Shown here: in pieces, positions 45,174-52,617 of the stretch
How the letters are laid out: each line of letters opens with the position of its first letter
Position numbering within the stretch: position 1 is the stretch's first letter
From: Streptomyces graminilatus
GTDB lineage: Bacteria; Actinomycetota; Actinomycetes; Streptomycetales; Streptomycetaceae
Assembly (NCBI RefSeq): GCF_001418565.1
Contig: NZ_LIQQ01000004.1
Coordinates: 1 to 52,617, forward strand
Reading direction: 5' to 3'
DNA length: 52,617 bases
Translations under genes and position numbers: made by a program
Notes under the pieces: generated by a model
The model's database searches: none
Seen by the model: only the letters and a program-made list of their open reading frames with translations
Told to the model about the DNA's origin: nothing

Positions 45174-46280
45174 ATGAACGCCATGATGCGTAGAGTCGTG
45201 ATCGGTACCACTGCGGTTTCCATGGCCCTTGCCGTGGCCGCCTGTGGCAAGGCCGGCGACAACAAGTCCAGCAGCGGTGAGAAGACCACCTCGGGCGGCG
45301 GCAACAAGACCATCGGTCTGCTGCTCCCCGACAGCGTGACCGCGCGGTACGAGAAGTTCGACAAGCCGTTCTTCGAGCAGAAGGTCAAGGAGCTGTGCTC
45401 CGACTGCACGGTCGAGTACGCGAACGCCGCCGGTGACGCCGCCAAGCAGGCCCAGCAGGTCAGCAGCATGATCACCAAGGGCGTCAAGGTCATCGTGATC
45501 AGCGCCCAGGACTCCGCCGCCATCAAGTCCTCGATCCAGACGGCGGTGAACAAGGGCATCAAGGTCGTCGCGTACGACCGTCTGGCCCAGGGCCCGGTCT
45601 CCGCGTACGTCTCCTTCGACAACGTCAAGGTCGGCCAGCTCCAGGGCGAGGCACTGCTCACCGCCCTCGGCCCCAAGGCGACCCCGAAGTCCAAGATCGT
45701 CATGATCAACGGTGACGACGCCGACCCGAACGCCGGTCAGTTCAAGGCGGGCGCGCACAAGGCCCTCGACGGCAAGGTCGACATCGCCTACGAGCAGTCC
45801 GGCCTGTGGAAGGACACCGTCGCCGCGCAGAAGGTGTCGGCCGCCATCACGCAGCTCGGTGCCAAGAACATCGCGGGCGTCTACTCCGCCAACGACGGCA
45901 TGGCCGGTGGTATCGCCAACACGCTCAAGGGCGCGGGCATCAGCGGTATCCCGCTGACCGGCCAGGACGCGGAGCTCGCGGGCATCCAGCGCATCGTCGC
46001 CGGCACCCAGTCCAGCACCGTCTACAAGGCGTTCAAGCCCGAGGCCGACGCCGCCGCCCAGCTCGCGGTCAACCTCCTGGACGGCAAGAGCATCGACTCT
46101 CTCGCCACCACCACGCTGACCAGCGGCTCCGGCGACAAGGTCCCCTCGCAGCTCCTGGTCCCCGTGTCGGTCACCAAGGCCAACATCAAGGACACGGTCG
46201 TCAAGGACGGGCTCTACACCGTCGCCGAGATCTGCACCCCTGAGTTCGCCGCCGCCTGCAAGAGCGCCGGTCTCAGCTAA
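45174..46280 (+). CDS. xylF: Xylose-type ABC transporter substrate-binding lipoprotein XylF
   Basis: A 368-aa periplasmic-binding-protein-like lipoprotein (ribose/xylose, CUT2 class). The lipobox is ALAVAACGK after a short leader. KVIVISAQDSAAIKSSI, VAYDRLAQGP, and IAGVYSANDGMAGGIANTL are the D-xylose-binding-protein pattern. The ATG at 45174 follows GGGAGG. A strong hairpin lies between it and xylG, probably raising the ratio of binding protein to the membrane parts. It is regulated by Rok7B7 in relatives. Confidence 0.9.
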   Translation: MNAMMRRVVIGTTAVSMALAVAACGKAGDNKSSSGEKTTSGGGNKTIGLLLPDSVTARYEKFDKPFFEQKVKELCSDCTVEYANAAGDAAKQAQQVSSMITKGVKVIVISAQDSAAIKSSIQTAVNKGIKVVAYDRLAQGPVSAYVSFDNVKVGQLQGEALLTALGPKATPKSKIVMINGDDADPNAGQFKAGAHKALDGKVDIAYEQSGLWKDTVAAQKVSAAITQLGAKNIAGVYSANDGMAGGIANTLKGAGISGIPLTGQDAELAGIQRIVAGTQSSTVYKAFKPEADAAAQLAVNLLDGKSIDSLATTTLTSGSGDKVPSQLLVPVSVTKANIKDTVVKDGLYTVAEICTPEFAAACKSAGLS

Positions 46281-46310
46281 CCGGTAGGCGTACCAGCACC
46301 GCCGGCCCCC

Positions 46311-46340
46311 GGGTGGGCGCTCTACACCGAGCGCCCACCC
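46311..46340 (+). terminator. Intra-operon stem-loop between xylF and xylG
   Basis: A perfect 12-bp stem gggtgggcgctc / gagcgcccaccc with loop tacacc, 30 bp after the xylF stop. It likely causes partial termination or stabilises the xylF mRNA. The following 210 bp contain an AT-richer patch (ttgtaaacaa at 46464-46473) that could hold a second promoter. Confidence 0.7.
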
Positions 46341-46552
46341 GGACCAGCCGCCCGGCGGTCCCGCGAAACCTGCCCGACGCCCGTTCCGGCCTTCATACCC
46401 CGCTGCCGGAGCGGGCGTCGGGCGGAACCGTTGCCTTCCGCGGCGGATTCGCGCAAGTTCTTCTTGTAAACAATCGTGCATTGCGCACACCACTCCGCGC
46501 CTTACCCAAGCGCGGTATCCCCGCCGGTCAGGCGGCGAAGGAGATGGTTCAC

Positions 46553-47335
46553 GTGTCCGCTACGCCCGTGTTGGCGTTGCGCGGAGTCTCCAAGCGGTTC
46601 GGTGCGGTCCAGGCCCTCACCGACGTAGAGCTGGAGGTCCACCCCGGAGAAGTCGTCGCCCTGGTGGGCGACAACGGCGCAGGAAAGTCGACCCTGGTCA
46701 AGACGATCGCGGGCGTTCACCCCATCGATGAAGGTGTCATCGAGTGGGAGGGCAAGCCGGTCAGCATCAACAGGCCGCACGACGCCCAGGGACTCGGCGT
46801 CGCGACCGTCTATCAGGACCTCGCCCTGTGCGACAACCTCGATGTGGTCGGCAACCTCTACCTCGGGCGCGAGCTGCTGCACCGAGGTGTCATCGACGAG
46901 GTGTCGATGGAGAAGAACGCCCGTGAACTGCTGAGCACGCTCTCCATCCGCATCCCGAGTGTGCGCATCCCGATCGCCAGCCTCTCCGGCGGCCAGCGCC
47001 AGGTCGTCGCCATCGCGCGTGCCCTGATCGGTGACCCCAAGGTCGTCATCCTCGACGAGCCCACCGCCGCCCTCGGCGTCGAGCAGACCGCGCAGGTCCT
47101 CGACCTCGTCGAGCGGCTGCGCGAGCGCAACCTGGGCGTCATCCTCATCAGCCACAACATGGCCGACGTCAAGGCCGTGGCGGACACCGTCCACGTCCTG
47201 CGCCTCGGCAAGAACAACGGCTCCTTCCCCGTGAAGACCACGAGCCACGAAGAGATCATCGCCGCGATCACCGGAGCCACGGACAACGCCGTGACCCGTC
47301 GTGCGGGGCGTCGCGACGCGGAGGCGGCAAAGTGA
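46553..47335 (+). CDS. xylG: XylG-type ABC transporter ATPase, single-domain
   Basis: A 260-aa ABC ATPase powering the XylFGH sugar importer. Walker A is GDNGAGKST, the signature ASLSGGQRQVVAIARALIG and Walker B VVILDEPTAALG; the H-loop is LISHNM. Most CUT2 ATPases (RbsA, XylG of E. coli) have two ABC domains in about 500 aa; this one has a single domain and must dimerise. The GTG at 46553 follows AAGGAG at 9 nt. The stop overlaps the xylH GTG in a GTGA. Confidence 0.9.
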   Translation: MSATPVLALRGVSKRFGAVQALTDVELEVHPGEVVALVGDNGAGKSTLVKTIAGVHPIDEGVIEWEGKPVSINRPHDAQGLGVATVYQDLALCDNLDVVGNLYLGRELLHRGVIDEVSMEKNARELLSTLSIRIPSVRIPIASLSGGQRQVVAIARALIGDPKVVILDEPTAALGVEQTAQVLDLVERLRERNLGVILISHNMADVKAVADTVHVLRLGKNNGSFPVKTTSHEEIIAAITGATDNAVTRRAGRRDAEAAK

Positions 47336-48654
47336 GCGACACGTCCAAGACCGTGCAGCCGGACCCCGGCTCGGAGCACCAGAACACGGTGGCGCCCTCC
47401 GACGACCCCACCGCCGCGCCGGTGACCGTCGTCGACCCGCGCCTGCTGATCCGTGACGAGGGCCTCAAGGGCTACGTCACCGAGTTCAAGCGCAAGGTGA
47501 AGGGCGGTGAGCTGGGCTCGCTGCCGGTCGTCATCGGCCTGATCGTCATCTGGACGATCTTCCAGCTCCAGAATGACCGCTTCCTCAGCGCCGACAACCT
47601 CTCCAACATCAGCTACTACATGTCGGCCACCGGCATGCTCGCCATCGGCCTGGTGTTCGTACTGCTGCTCGGCGAGATCGACCTCTCCGTCGGCTCGGTC
47701 AGCGGTCTGGCGTCCACCGTATTCGCCGTCTTCGTGGTCACCCACGGGATGAACGGCTGGCTGGCGCTGTTCCTGGCCGTCCTGACCGGCATCGGTATCG
47801 GCGCGCTGCAGGGCTGGTTCTTCGCCAGGATCGGTGTACCCGCGTTCGTCGTGACACTGGCCGGCTTCCTCGGCTGGAACGGCCTGATGCTGTGGCTGCT
47901 CGGCACGAGCGGCACGATCAACATCCCCGCCGACCAGGGCCCGATCAAGCTGCTCGGCCAGAGCTCCTTCTTCATGGACCAGGCCATCATCGGCGCCTAC
48001 CTGCTGGCCGCCCTCGGTGTCCTGTCGATGCTCGTCGGCTCCTTCGGCGAACAGCGCCGGCGCAAGGCCGCCGGGGTGCCGTTCCGGCCCACCAGCGAGA
48101 TCCTCCTGCGGGTCGGCGCGCTCGCCGTGGCGTCGTTCGCCGCCGCGGCCGTGCTGAACAACGCGTCCGGTGTCTCCAACGCCCTGGTGATCTTCCTCGC
48201 GGCGCTGGTGATCGTGGACTTCGTGCTGCGTCGTACGACGTACGGCCGCAAGGTCTTCGCGGTCGGCGGCGGCATCGAGGCGGCCCGCCGCGCCGGTATC
48301 AACGTGCCGATGGTCCGTATCACCGTGTTCGCCATCTCCGGCGGGTTCGCGGCGATCGGCGGTATGTTCTTCGCCGGTCAGACGGCGAGCGCCACGCTGA
48401 ACGCGGGTGGCGGCAACACGCTGATGCTCGCCATCGCGGCGGCCGTCATCGGTGGCACCAGCCTCTTCGGCGGCCGGGGCACTGTGTGGTCCGCGCTGCT
48501 GGGTATGTTGGTGATCCAGTCGATCCAGACGGGTCTGGACCTGCTCAACATGAACACGTCGATCCAGTACATGATCACCGGTGCGGTTCTGCTCGGTGCG
48601 GTTGTCATCGACTCGGTGTCGCGCAAGAGCCAGAAGGCTGCTGGGCGCGCGTGA
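47332..48654 (+). CDS. xylH: XylH-type ABC transporter permease
   Basis: A 440-aa membrane subunit of the CUT2 family with about ten hydrophobic segments. LLLGEIDLSVGSVSGL, GTSGTINIPADQGPIKLLG and AIAAAVIGGTSLFGGRGTVW are the characteristic BPD_transp_2 motifs. The N-terminal 65 residues are hydrophilic. The start overlaps the xylG stop, so stoichiometry is coupled. Confidence 0.9.
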   Translation: MSDTSKTVQPDPGSEHQNTVAPSDDPTAAPVTVVDPRLLIRDEGLKGYVTEFKRKVKGGELGSLPVVIGLIVIWTIFQLQNDRFLSADNLSNISYYMSATGMLAIGLVFVLLLGEIDLSVGSVSGLASTVFAVFVVTHGMNGWLALFLAVLTGIGIGALQGWFFARIGVPAFVVTLAGFLGWNGLMLWLLGTSGTINIPADQGPIKLLGQSSFFMDQAIIGAYLLAALGVLSMLVGSFGEQRRRKAAGVPFRPTSEILLRVGALAVASFAAAAVLNNASGVSNALVIFLAALVIVDFVLRRTTYGRKVFAVGGGIEAARRAGINVPMVRITVFAISGGFAAIGGMFFAGQTASATLNAGGGNTLMLAIAAAVIGGTSLFGGRGTVWSALLGMLVIQSIQTGLDLLNMNTSIQYMITGAVLLGAVVIDSVSRKSQKAAGRA

Positions 48655-48706
48655 TCTCGCCGAGGGGTGCGGTGGTTCTTACGGTGCCGGTCCGTTGTGG
48701 CTGGTC

Positions 48707-48749
48707 GCGCAGTTCCCCGCGCCCCTGAAAGGCGCCTTCGGCGGCCTTT
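48707..48749 (+). terminator. Common Streptomyces intergenic element with hairpin, after xylH
   Basis: The 20-mer gcgcagttccccgcgcccct (48707-48726) is a widespread Streptomyces intergenic sequence. It is followed directly by a hairpin aaaggcgcc-ttc-ggcggccttt (48728-48749), which probably ends the xyl transcript. The rest of 48655-48934 is the dxs leader. Confidence 0.75.
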
Positions 48750-48934
48750 CGTACATATGTGCCCGGTGTCCGCAGTGCGGCGCCGGGCACAGGTGCGTCA
48801 TAGAACCGGAGCTTTCTGGGTACGGCCGATCGCGTGACGTATGACCTGGAGGCCGGGCGTAGGTCGCGAAGGCGGAACACTAGACTCGACACGCCCGGCG
48901 AAAGCTCGATCAGCTCTACTGCAAGGAGGCACGG

Positions 48935-50860
48935 GTGCCGCTGCTGACCCGCATCACGGGACCGCGCGATCTTGACCGGCTCAGCCTGGAGCAGCTCGAC
49001 CGGCTGGCCGAGGAGATCCGGACCTTCCTCGTCGACGCGGTCTCCAAGACCGGCGGCCACCTCGGCCCCAACCTCGGAGTCGTCGAGCTGACCATCGCGC
49101 TGCACAGGGTCTTCGACTCGCCGAAGGACAAGGTGCTGTGGGACACCGGCCACCAGTCCTACGTCCACAAGCTGCTCACCGGCCGTCAGGACTTCTCGAA
49201 GCTGAAGATGAAGGGCGGTCTGTCGGGCTACCCCTCGCAGGCCGAGTCCGAGCACGACGTCATCGAGAACTCGCACGCCTCGACGGTCCTCGGCTGGGCC
49301 GACGGCATCGCGAAGGCCAACCAGGTGATGAACCGCGACGACCATCACGTGGTCGCAGTCATCGGTGACGGCGCGCTCACCGGCGGGATGGCCTGGGAGG
49401 CGCTGAACAACATCGCCGACGCCAAGGACCGCCCGCTGGTCATCGTCGTCAACGACAACGAACGTTCGTACGCGCCCACCATCGGCGGCCTCGCCAACCA
49501 CCTGGCCACCCTGCGCACGACCGACGGCTACGAGCGGTTCCTCGCCAAGGGCAAGGACCTGCTGGAGCGCACCCCGGTCGTCGGCAAGCCGCTGTACGAG
49601 ACGCTGCACGGCGCCAAGAAGGGCCTCAAGGACTTCATCGCCCCGCAGGGCATGTTCGAGGACCTCGGCCTCAAGTATGTCGGCCCGATCGACGGCCACG
49701 ACATCGAGGCCCTGGAGTCCGCGCTGACCCGCGCCAAGCGCTTCGGCGGCCCGGTCATCGTGCACTGCCTCACCGAGAAGGGCCGCGGCTACCAGCCCGC
49801 CCTCCAGGACGAGGCCGACCGCTTCCACGGCATCGGGCCCATCCACCCCGACACGGGCCTGCCGGTCAAGGCCTCGGGCGCCGACTGGACCTCCGTATTC
49901 GGCGACGAGATGGTCGAACTGGGCCGGGAACGCGAGGACATCGTCGCCATCACGGCCGCGATGCTCCAGCCCGTCGGCCTCAAGAAGTTCGCGGACGCCT
50001 TCCCGGACCGCATCTACGACGTCGGCATCGCCGAGCAGCACGGCGCCGTCTCGGCGGCCGGGCTCGCCACCGGGGGAGTGCACCCCGTCTTCGCGGTGTA
50101 CGCCACCTTCCTGAACCGGGCCTTCGACCAGGTCCTCATGGACGTGGCGCTGCACAAGTGCGGTGTGACGTTCGTCCTCGACCGGGCCGGCGTCACCGGC
50201 ACCGACGGGGCCTCCCACAACGGTATGTGGGACATGTCGATCCTCCAGGTCGTCCCCGGTCTCAGGCTCGCTGCCCCGCGCGACGCCGACCAGGTGCGCG
50301 CGCAGCTCCGCGAGGCCGTCGCGGTCGACGACGCGCCGACCGTCGTCCGCTTCTCCAAGGGCGCCGTCGGTCCCGCCGTACCCGCCGTGGGACGCGTCGG
50401 CGGCATGGACGTGCTGCGCGAGCCCGGCACCAGCACTCCGGACGTGCTCCTCGTCTCCGTGGGCGCGCTGGCGCCCATGTGCCTGGAGATCGCCGGACTC
50501 CTCGAACAGCAGGGCATCTCCACGACGGTTGTCGACCCGCGCTGGGTCAAGCCGGTCGACGAGGCCATGGCGCCGCTCGCCGAACGGCACCGCGTCGTCG
50601 TCACCGTGGAGGACAACTCCCGGGTGGGCGGCGTCGGTTCGGCCGTCGCGCAGGCCCTGCGGGACGCCGGGGTCGACGTGCCGCTGCGTGACTTCGGTAT
50701 CCCGCCGCGTTTCCTCGACCACGCCTCCCGGGCCGAGGTCATGGCGGAGATCGGTCTGACGGCACCGGACATCGCCCGCCAGGTCACCGGGCTGGTCTCG
50801 AAGATCGACGGACGGTTCGAGCAGTCGGAGGTCGACGCGGTGGAGCCCGCCCGCGACTGA
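48935..50860 (+). CDS. dxs: 1-deoxy-D-xylulose-5-phosphate synthase
   Basis: A 641-aa thiamine-diphosphate enzyme making DXP from pyruvate and glyceraldehyde-3-phosphate, the first step of the MEP isoprenoid pathway. [29 protein letters not shown] followed by NDNERSYAP (thiamine and Mg binding), and [15 protein letters not shown] (transketolase catalytic Glu) are all present. The GTG at 48935 follows AAGGAGG by 6 nt. The position after xylFGH matches S. coelicolor SCO6013. Isoprenoid supply might matter for the island's ICMT/UbiB-like genes, but that is speculation. Confidence 0.96.
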   Translation: MPLLTRITGPRDLDRLSLEQLDRLAEEIRTFLVDAVSKTGGHLGPNLGVVELTIALHRVFDSPKDKVLWDTGHQSYVHKLLTGRQDFSKLKMKGGLSGYPSQAESEHDVIENSHASTVLGWADGIAKANQVMNRDDHHVVAVIGDGALTGGMAWEALNNIADAKDRPLVIVVNDNERSYAPTIGGLANHLATLRTTDGYERFLAKGKDLLERTPVVGKPLYETLHGAKKGLKDFIAPQGMFEDLGLKYVGPIDGHDIEALESALTRAKRFGGPVIVHCLTEKGRGYQPALQDEADRFHGIGPIHPDTGLPVKASGADWTSVFGDEMVELGREREDIVAITAAMLQPVGLKKFADAFPDRIYDVGIAEQHGAVSAAGLATGGVHPVFAVYATFLNRAFDQVLMDVALHKCGVTFVLDRAGVTGTDGASHNGMWDMSILQVVPGLRLAAPRDADQVRAQLREAVAVDDAPTVVRFSKGAVGPAVPAVGRVGGMDVLREPGTSTPDVLLVSVGALAPMCLEIAGLLEQQGISTTVVDPRWVKPVDEAMAPLAERHRVVVTVEDNSRVGGVGSAVAQALRDAGVDVPLRDFGIPPRFLDHASRAEVMAEIGLTAPDIARQVTGLVSKIDGRFEQSEVDAVEPARD

Positions 50861-50874
50861 CCAAGGACGAGCCG

Positions 50875-50922
50875 CGATGGGCGGGTCTTCTTACTCTTCA
50901 GGGTAAGAAGACCCGCCCATCG
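50875..50922. terminator. Bidirectional terminator between dxs and the NYN gene
   Basis: A perfect 20-bp stem (50875-50894 with 50903-50922) with an 8-nt loop. It serves dxs on one strand. On the other it lies inside the last codons of the NYN-type gene, whose stop codon (50891-50893) falls in the left arm. Confidence 0.88.
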
Positions 50923-51337
50923 GCTCGTCGGCGGCACGCTCGGCTGCGTTTCCCGCGCGCCGGTCGTTCCGCACCGAACGCGGCCCGGTCACCTCGGCGC
51001 CCAGCTCCGCGACCCTGCGCCGCAGTTCACGGTCGGCGGTGACGACGAGGCGCTCCCGGTCCCCGAACTCGGCGACCAGCTCGACCATCCGGTCGTCCCC
51101 GCTGCCGGATGCGGACACGACCCGTACGCCCGGCACCGAGTCGATCCCACGGGCCGCGCCCTCGACGACCAGCACGATCTCCACGGGCCCCGCCCGCCCC
51201 GCCAACCCGCCCTCCGCGTACGCCGACAGCCGGTCCCGCAGCCGCTCCGCCGCCCCGCGCCGGTCCCGCCACCAGCCGTCGGGCACCGAGCCGACGACAT
51301 TCGCGGCGTCGACGATCACGAGGAGAGGGGTGTCCAT
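50891..51337 (-). CDS. NYN/PIN-like nuclease-fold protein
   Basis: A 148-aa protein with the NYN-type opening LLVIVDAANVVGS, in which the Asp and Asn form an acidic metal site, then a later strand VEIVLVVEGAARG and LVVTADRELRRRVAELGAEV (second acidic site, DR-E). This is the YacP/NYN pattern of possible RNA nucleases. The ATG at 51337 is chosen because the sequence upstream has no family similarity. It converges with dxs and its 3' end lies in the shared terminator. Confidence 0.75.
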   Translation of the reverse strand: MDTPLLVIVDAANVVGSVPDGWWRDRRGAAERLRDRLSAYAEGGLAGRAGPVEIVLVVEGAARGIDSVPGVRVVSASGSGDDRMVELVAEFGDRERLVVTADRELRRRVAELGAEVTGPRSVRNDRRAGNAAERAADEPMGGSSYPEE

Positions 51338-51430
51338 GAGGTTCAGCGTCCCACGCGGCACCGGAACCACGGGTACCGGATGAGGGGGCCGGGGGGCGTG
51401 GCAAAGGTAAGAGCACACTAAAGTAGCCCA

Positions 51431-52501
51431 GTGCCCATTGTTCCTCCATCCGCGCCCACGGCCGCGGAGCCTTCGGAATCGGTCAACGGCGACTGGCTCA
51501 TACGGGGTCGCGACGGCCGGCTCAGCGCGTACGACGCCGTGGGAGACGGGATCGTCTGCCGCGCGGAGTCCCGGCCCGGCGGCCCTTGGCTCGATCCCCG
51601 GCGCATCGGCGGCGACCAGCGCGTGCACCCCACGCTCGGGGTCGGCCAAGGCGCCGACGAATACGCCCACTTGGCGACCTGGCGCCCCACGGTGAAGGGA
51701 GAGGCGGGCCTCGTCCACACGACGCACTTCCGCCCCGCCCTCGCCGCCCTCGACTGGACGCCGCTCGGCCATCCGGACCAGAAGGGCGACTGTACGGGCG
51801 TACCGGCGGTCGCCGTCGACGCGGAGGGCCGCGCCCATGTGTTCGTACGGAACGCCGTGGGCGGTGTCAGCATGCGCGGCCAGAAGGAACGCGGCGGGTG
51901 GGGGCCCTGGCGCGACCTCAAGGGTGAGGACGTGGAAGAGCAGTTGACGGCGGTCACGCGGGTCTCCGGACGCGTGGAGCTGTACGGCAACTCGCCCCAC
52001 GGCATCCTGCGTTGGACGCAGGGCGGCCCCGGCTGGATCCCGGAACTGGACGAGAGCCCGCTGAAGGCGACGGCCCGTCAGGGCAGCCTGCGGGCGCTGG
52101 TCACGTCCGACGAGCACGTGACGCTGTTCTACACGGACGACACGGACACCGTGTGCGCGTGGCGCCACGGCAGCGATCCGGTCGAACTGCTCCCGGGCGC
52201 CGGTCCCGGTCCGGTGTCGGTGATCCGCTGCACTCTGGACGAGGTCGACTGCACGTTGCTCGCGCAGCGCTCGGCGAGCGGTCGGGTGGCGTTCGCGGCG
52301 TATCCGACGGAGCAGGAGTCGGCGGGGGCGTGGTGGACCGAGTCGGGGCCCCAACTGCCGCTGGACGCACGGGTGTCGCTGGCGAAGGACGCGGACGGCA
52401 GGGTGATCGCGGCGACGGTCGTGCCGGGAGGCGGAGAGCTGAGGGTGGCTCGGCGCAAACGGGAACCGGGCTTGGCCCTGGAGGCATGGGAGGCGGTGTA
52501 G
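51431..52501 (+). CDS. Beta-propeller/lectin-like protein of unknown function
   Basis: A 356-aa protein of repeated strand-rich units with aromatic residues: GDWLIRGRDGRLSAYD, GVPAVAVDAEGRAHVFVRN, RVELYGNSPHGILRWTQ and HVTLFYTDDTDTVCAWRHG. The spacing of about 50 residues and W/F-rich blades resemble PLL-type fucose-lectin propellers. No signal peptide is evident. The GTG at 51431 is the assumed start. It is divergent from the NYN gene. Confidence 0.6.
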   Translation: MPIVPPSAPTAAEPSESVNGDWLIRGRDGRLSAYDAVGDGIVCRAESRPGGPWLDPRRIGGDQRVHPTLGVGQGADEYAHLATWRPTVKGEAGLVHTTHFRPALAALDWTPLGHPDQKGDCTGVPAVAVDAEGRAHVFVRNAVGGVSMRGQKERGGWGPWRDLKGEDVEEQLTAVTRVSGRVELYGNSPHGILRWTQGGPGWIPELDESPLKATARQGSLRALVTSDEHVTLFYTDDTDTVCAWRHGSDPVELLPGAGPGPVSVIRCTLDEVDCTLLAQRSASGRVAFAAYPTEQESAGAWWTESGPQLPLDARVSLAKDADGRVIAATVVPGGGELRVARRKREPGLALEAWEAV

Positions 52502-52541
52502 GGCTTTTTCTCGCCCCCGCCGCCCTTACCCTTCCCGTCCC

Positions 52542-52560
52542 TCGGGGGCTCCGCCCCCGA
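52542..52560 (+). terminator. Hairpin after the propeller gene
   Basis: The stem tcgggggc / gcccccga with loop tcc follows the stop by 40 bp. Confidence 0.75.
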
Positions 52561-52584
52561 ACCCCCGTTCGCGCTGAACGCGCT

Positions 52585-52610
52585 CGTCCTCAAACGCCGG
52601 ACGGGCTGAA
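52585..52610 (+). repeat. Common Streptomyces intergenic repeat
   Basis: The sequence around cctcaaacgccggacgggct is a dispersed intergenic element seen in many Streptomyces genomes (from memory). It supports the taxonomic assignment. Confidence 0.6.
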
Positions 52611-52617
52611 GGTGCCG

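Noticed and set aside
48605..50722. Minus-strand open frame of 705 codons opposite dxs
   Set aside because: Antisense shadow; dxs is complete on the plus strand and the reverse translation has no recognisable motif.

Overview
The window is a very GC-rich chromosomal stretch with GTG/TTG starts, ATGA gene overlaps and typical Streptomyces intergenic repeats. The right half has the gene order aconitase, (GH92), ngcE-ngcF-ngcG, rok7B7, xylF-xylG-xylH, dxs. I recall this order from the S. coelicolor SCO5998-SCO6013 region, so the organism is almost certainly a Streptomyces or close relative.

Layout. (1) 1-3218: tail of a response regulator, its histidine kinase, a decayed duplicate of the kinase 3' end, a sugar-nucleotide epimerase and an FMN-dependent oxidoreductase. 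(2) 3233-27270: a proposed integrated genomic island of about 24 kb. It is bounded by a 17-bp direct repeat equal to the 3' end of the murA-like gene, with a 29-bp arm repeat (28/29 identical) just inside each end. It carries transposase debris, a complete respiratory nitrate module (narK, a hemerythrin protein, narGHJI), an intact IS1182-type element, a frameshifted gene, and a block of about a dozen genes (16.5-26.5 kb) of unknown joint function. No integrase gene is visible. (3) 27254-33504: HTH-MurA fusion, acetyltransferase, FGE-like protein, aconitase. (4) 33677-52617: polysaccharide and sugar functions (AA10 LPMO under a CebR box, GH92 mannosidase, the NgcEFG chitosaccharide importer with a DasR-like site, the ROK regulator and the Xyl importer), then dxs, a NYN-type protein and a lectin-like protein.

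The nitrate module is a self-contained anaerobic respiration unit: NarK imports nitrate, NarGHI reduces it with quinol electrons, NarJ assembles NarG, and the hemerythrin protein probably senses or buffers O2 or NO. On the core chromosome, the HTH-MurA gene and the aconitase gene share an ATCTC-N6-GAGAT operator-like sequence, suggesting one regulator controls both.

The most unusual content is the 16.5-26.5 kb block. It has two paralogous ICMT/PEMT-like membrane proteins, a UbiB/ABC1 kinase, a cytochrome P450, a condensation/acyltransferase-like protein, a DCC-family thiol protein, three translationally coupled beta-rich proteins (one cysteine-rich) and several small proteins with amphipathic helices. 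I do not recognise it as a described pathway; it is the best candidate here for an undescribed system.
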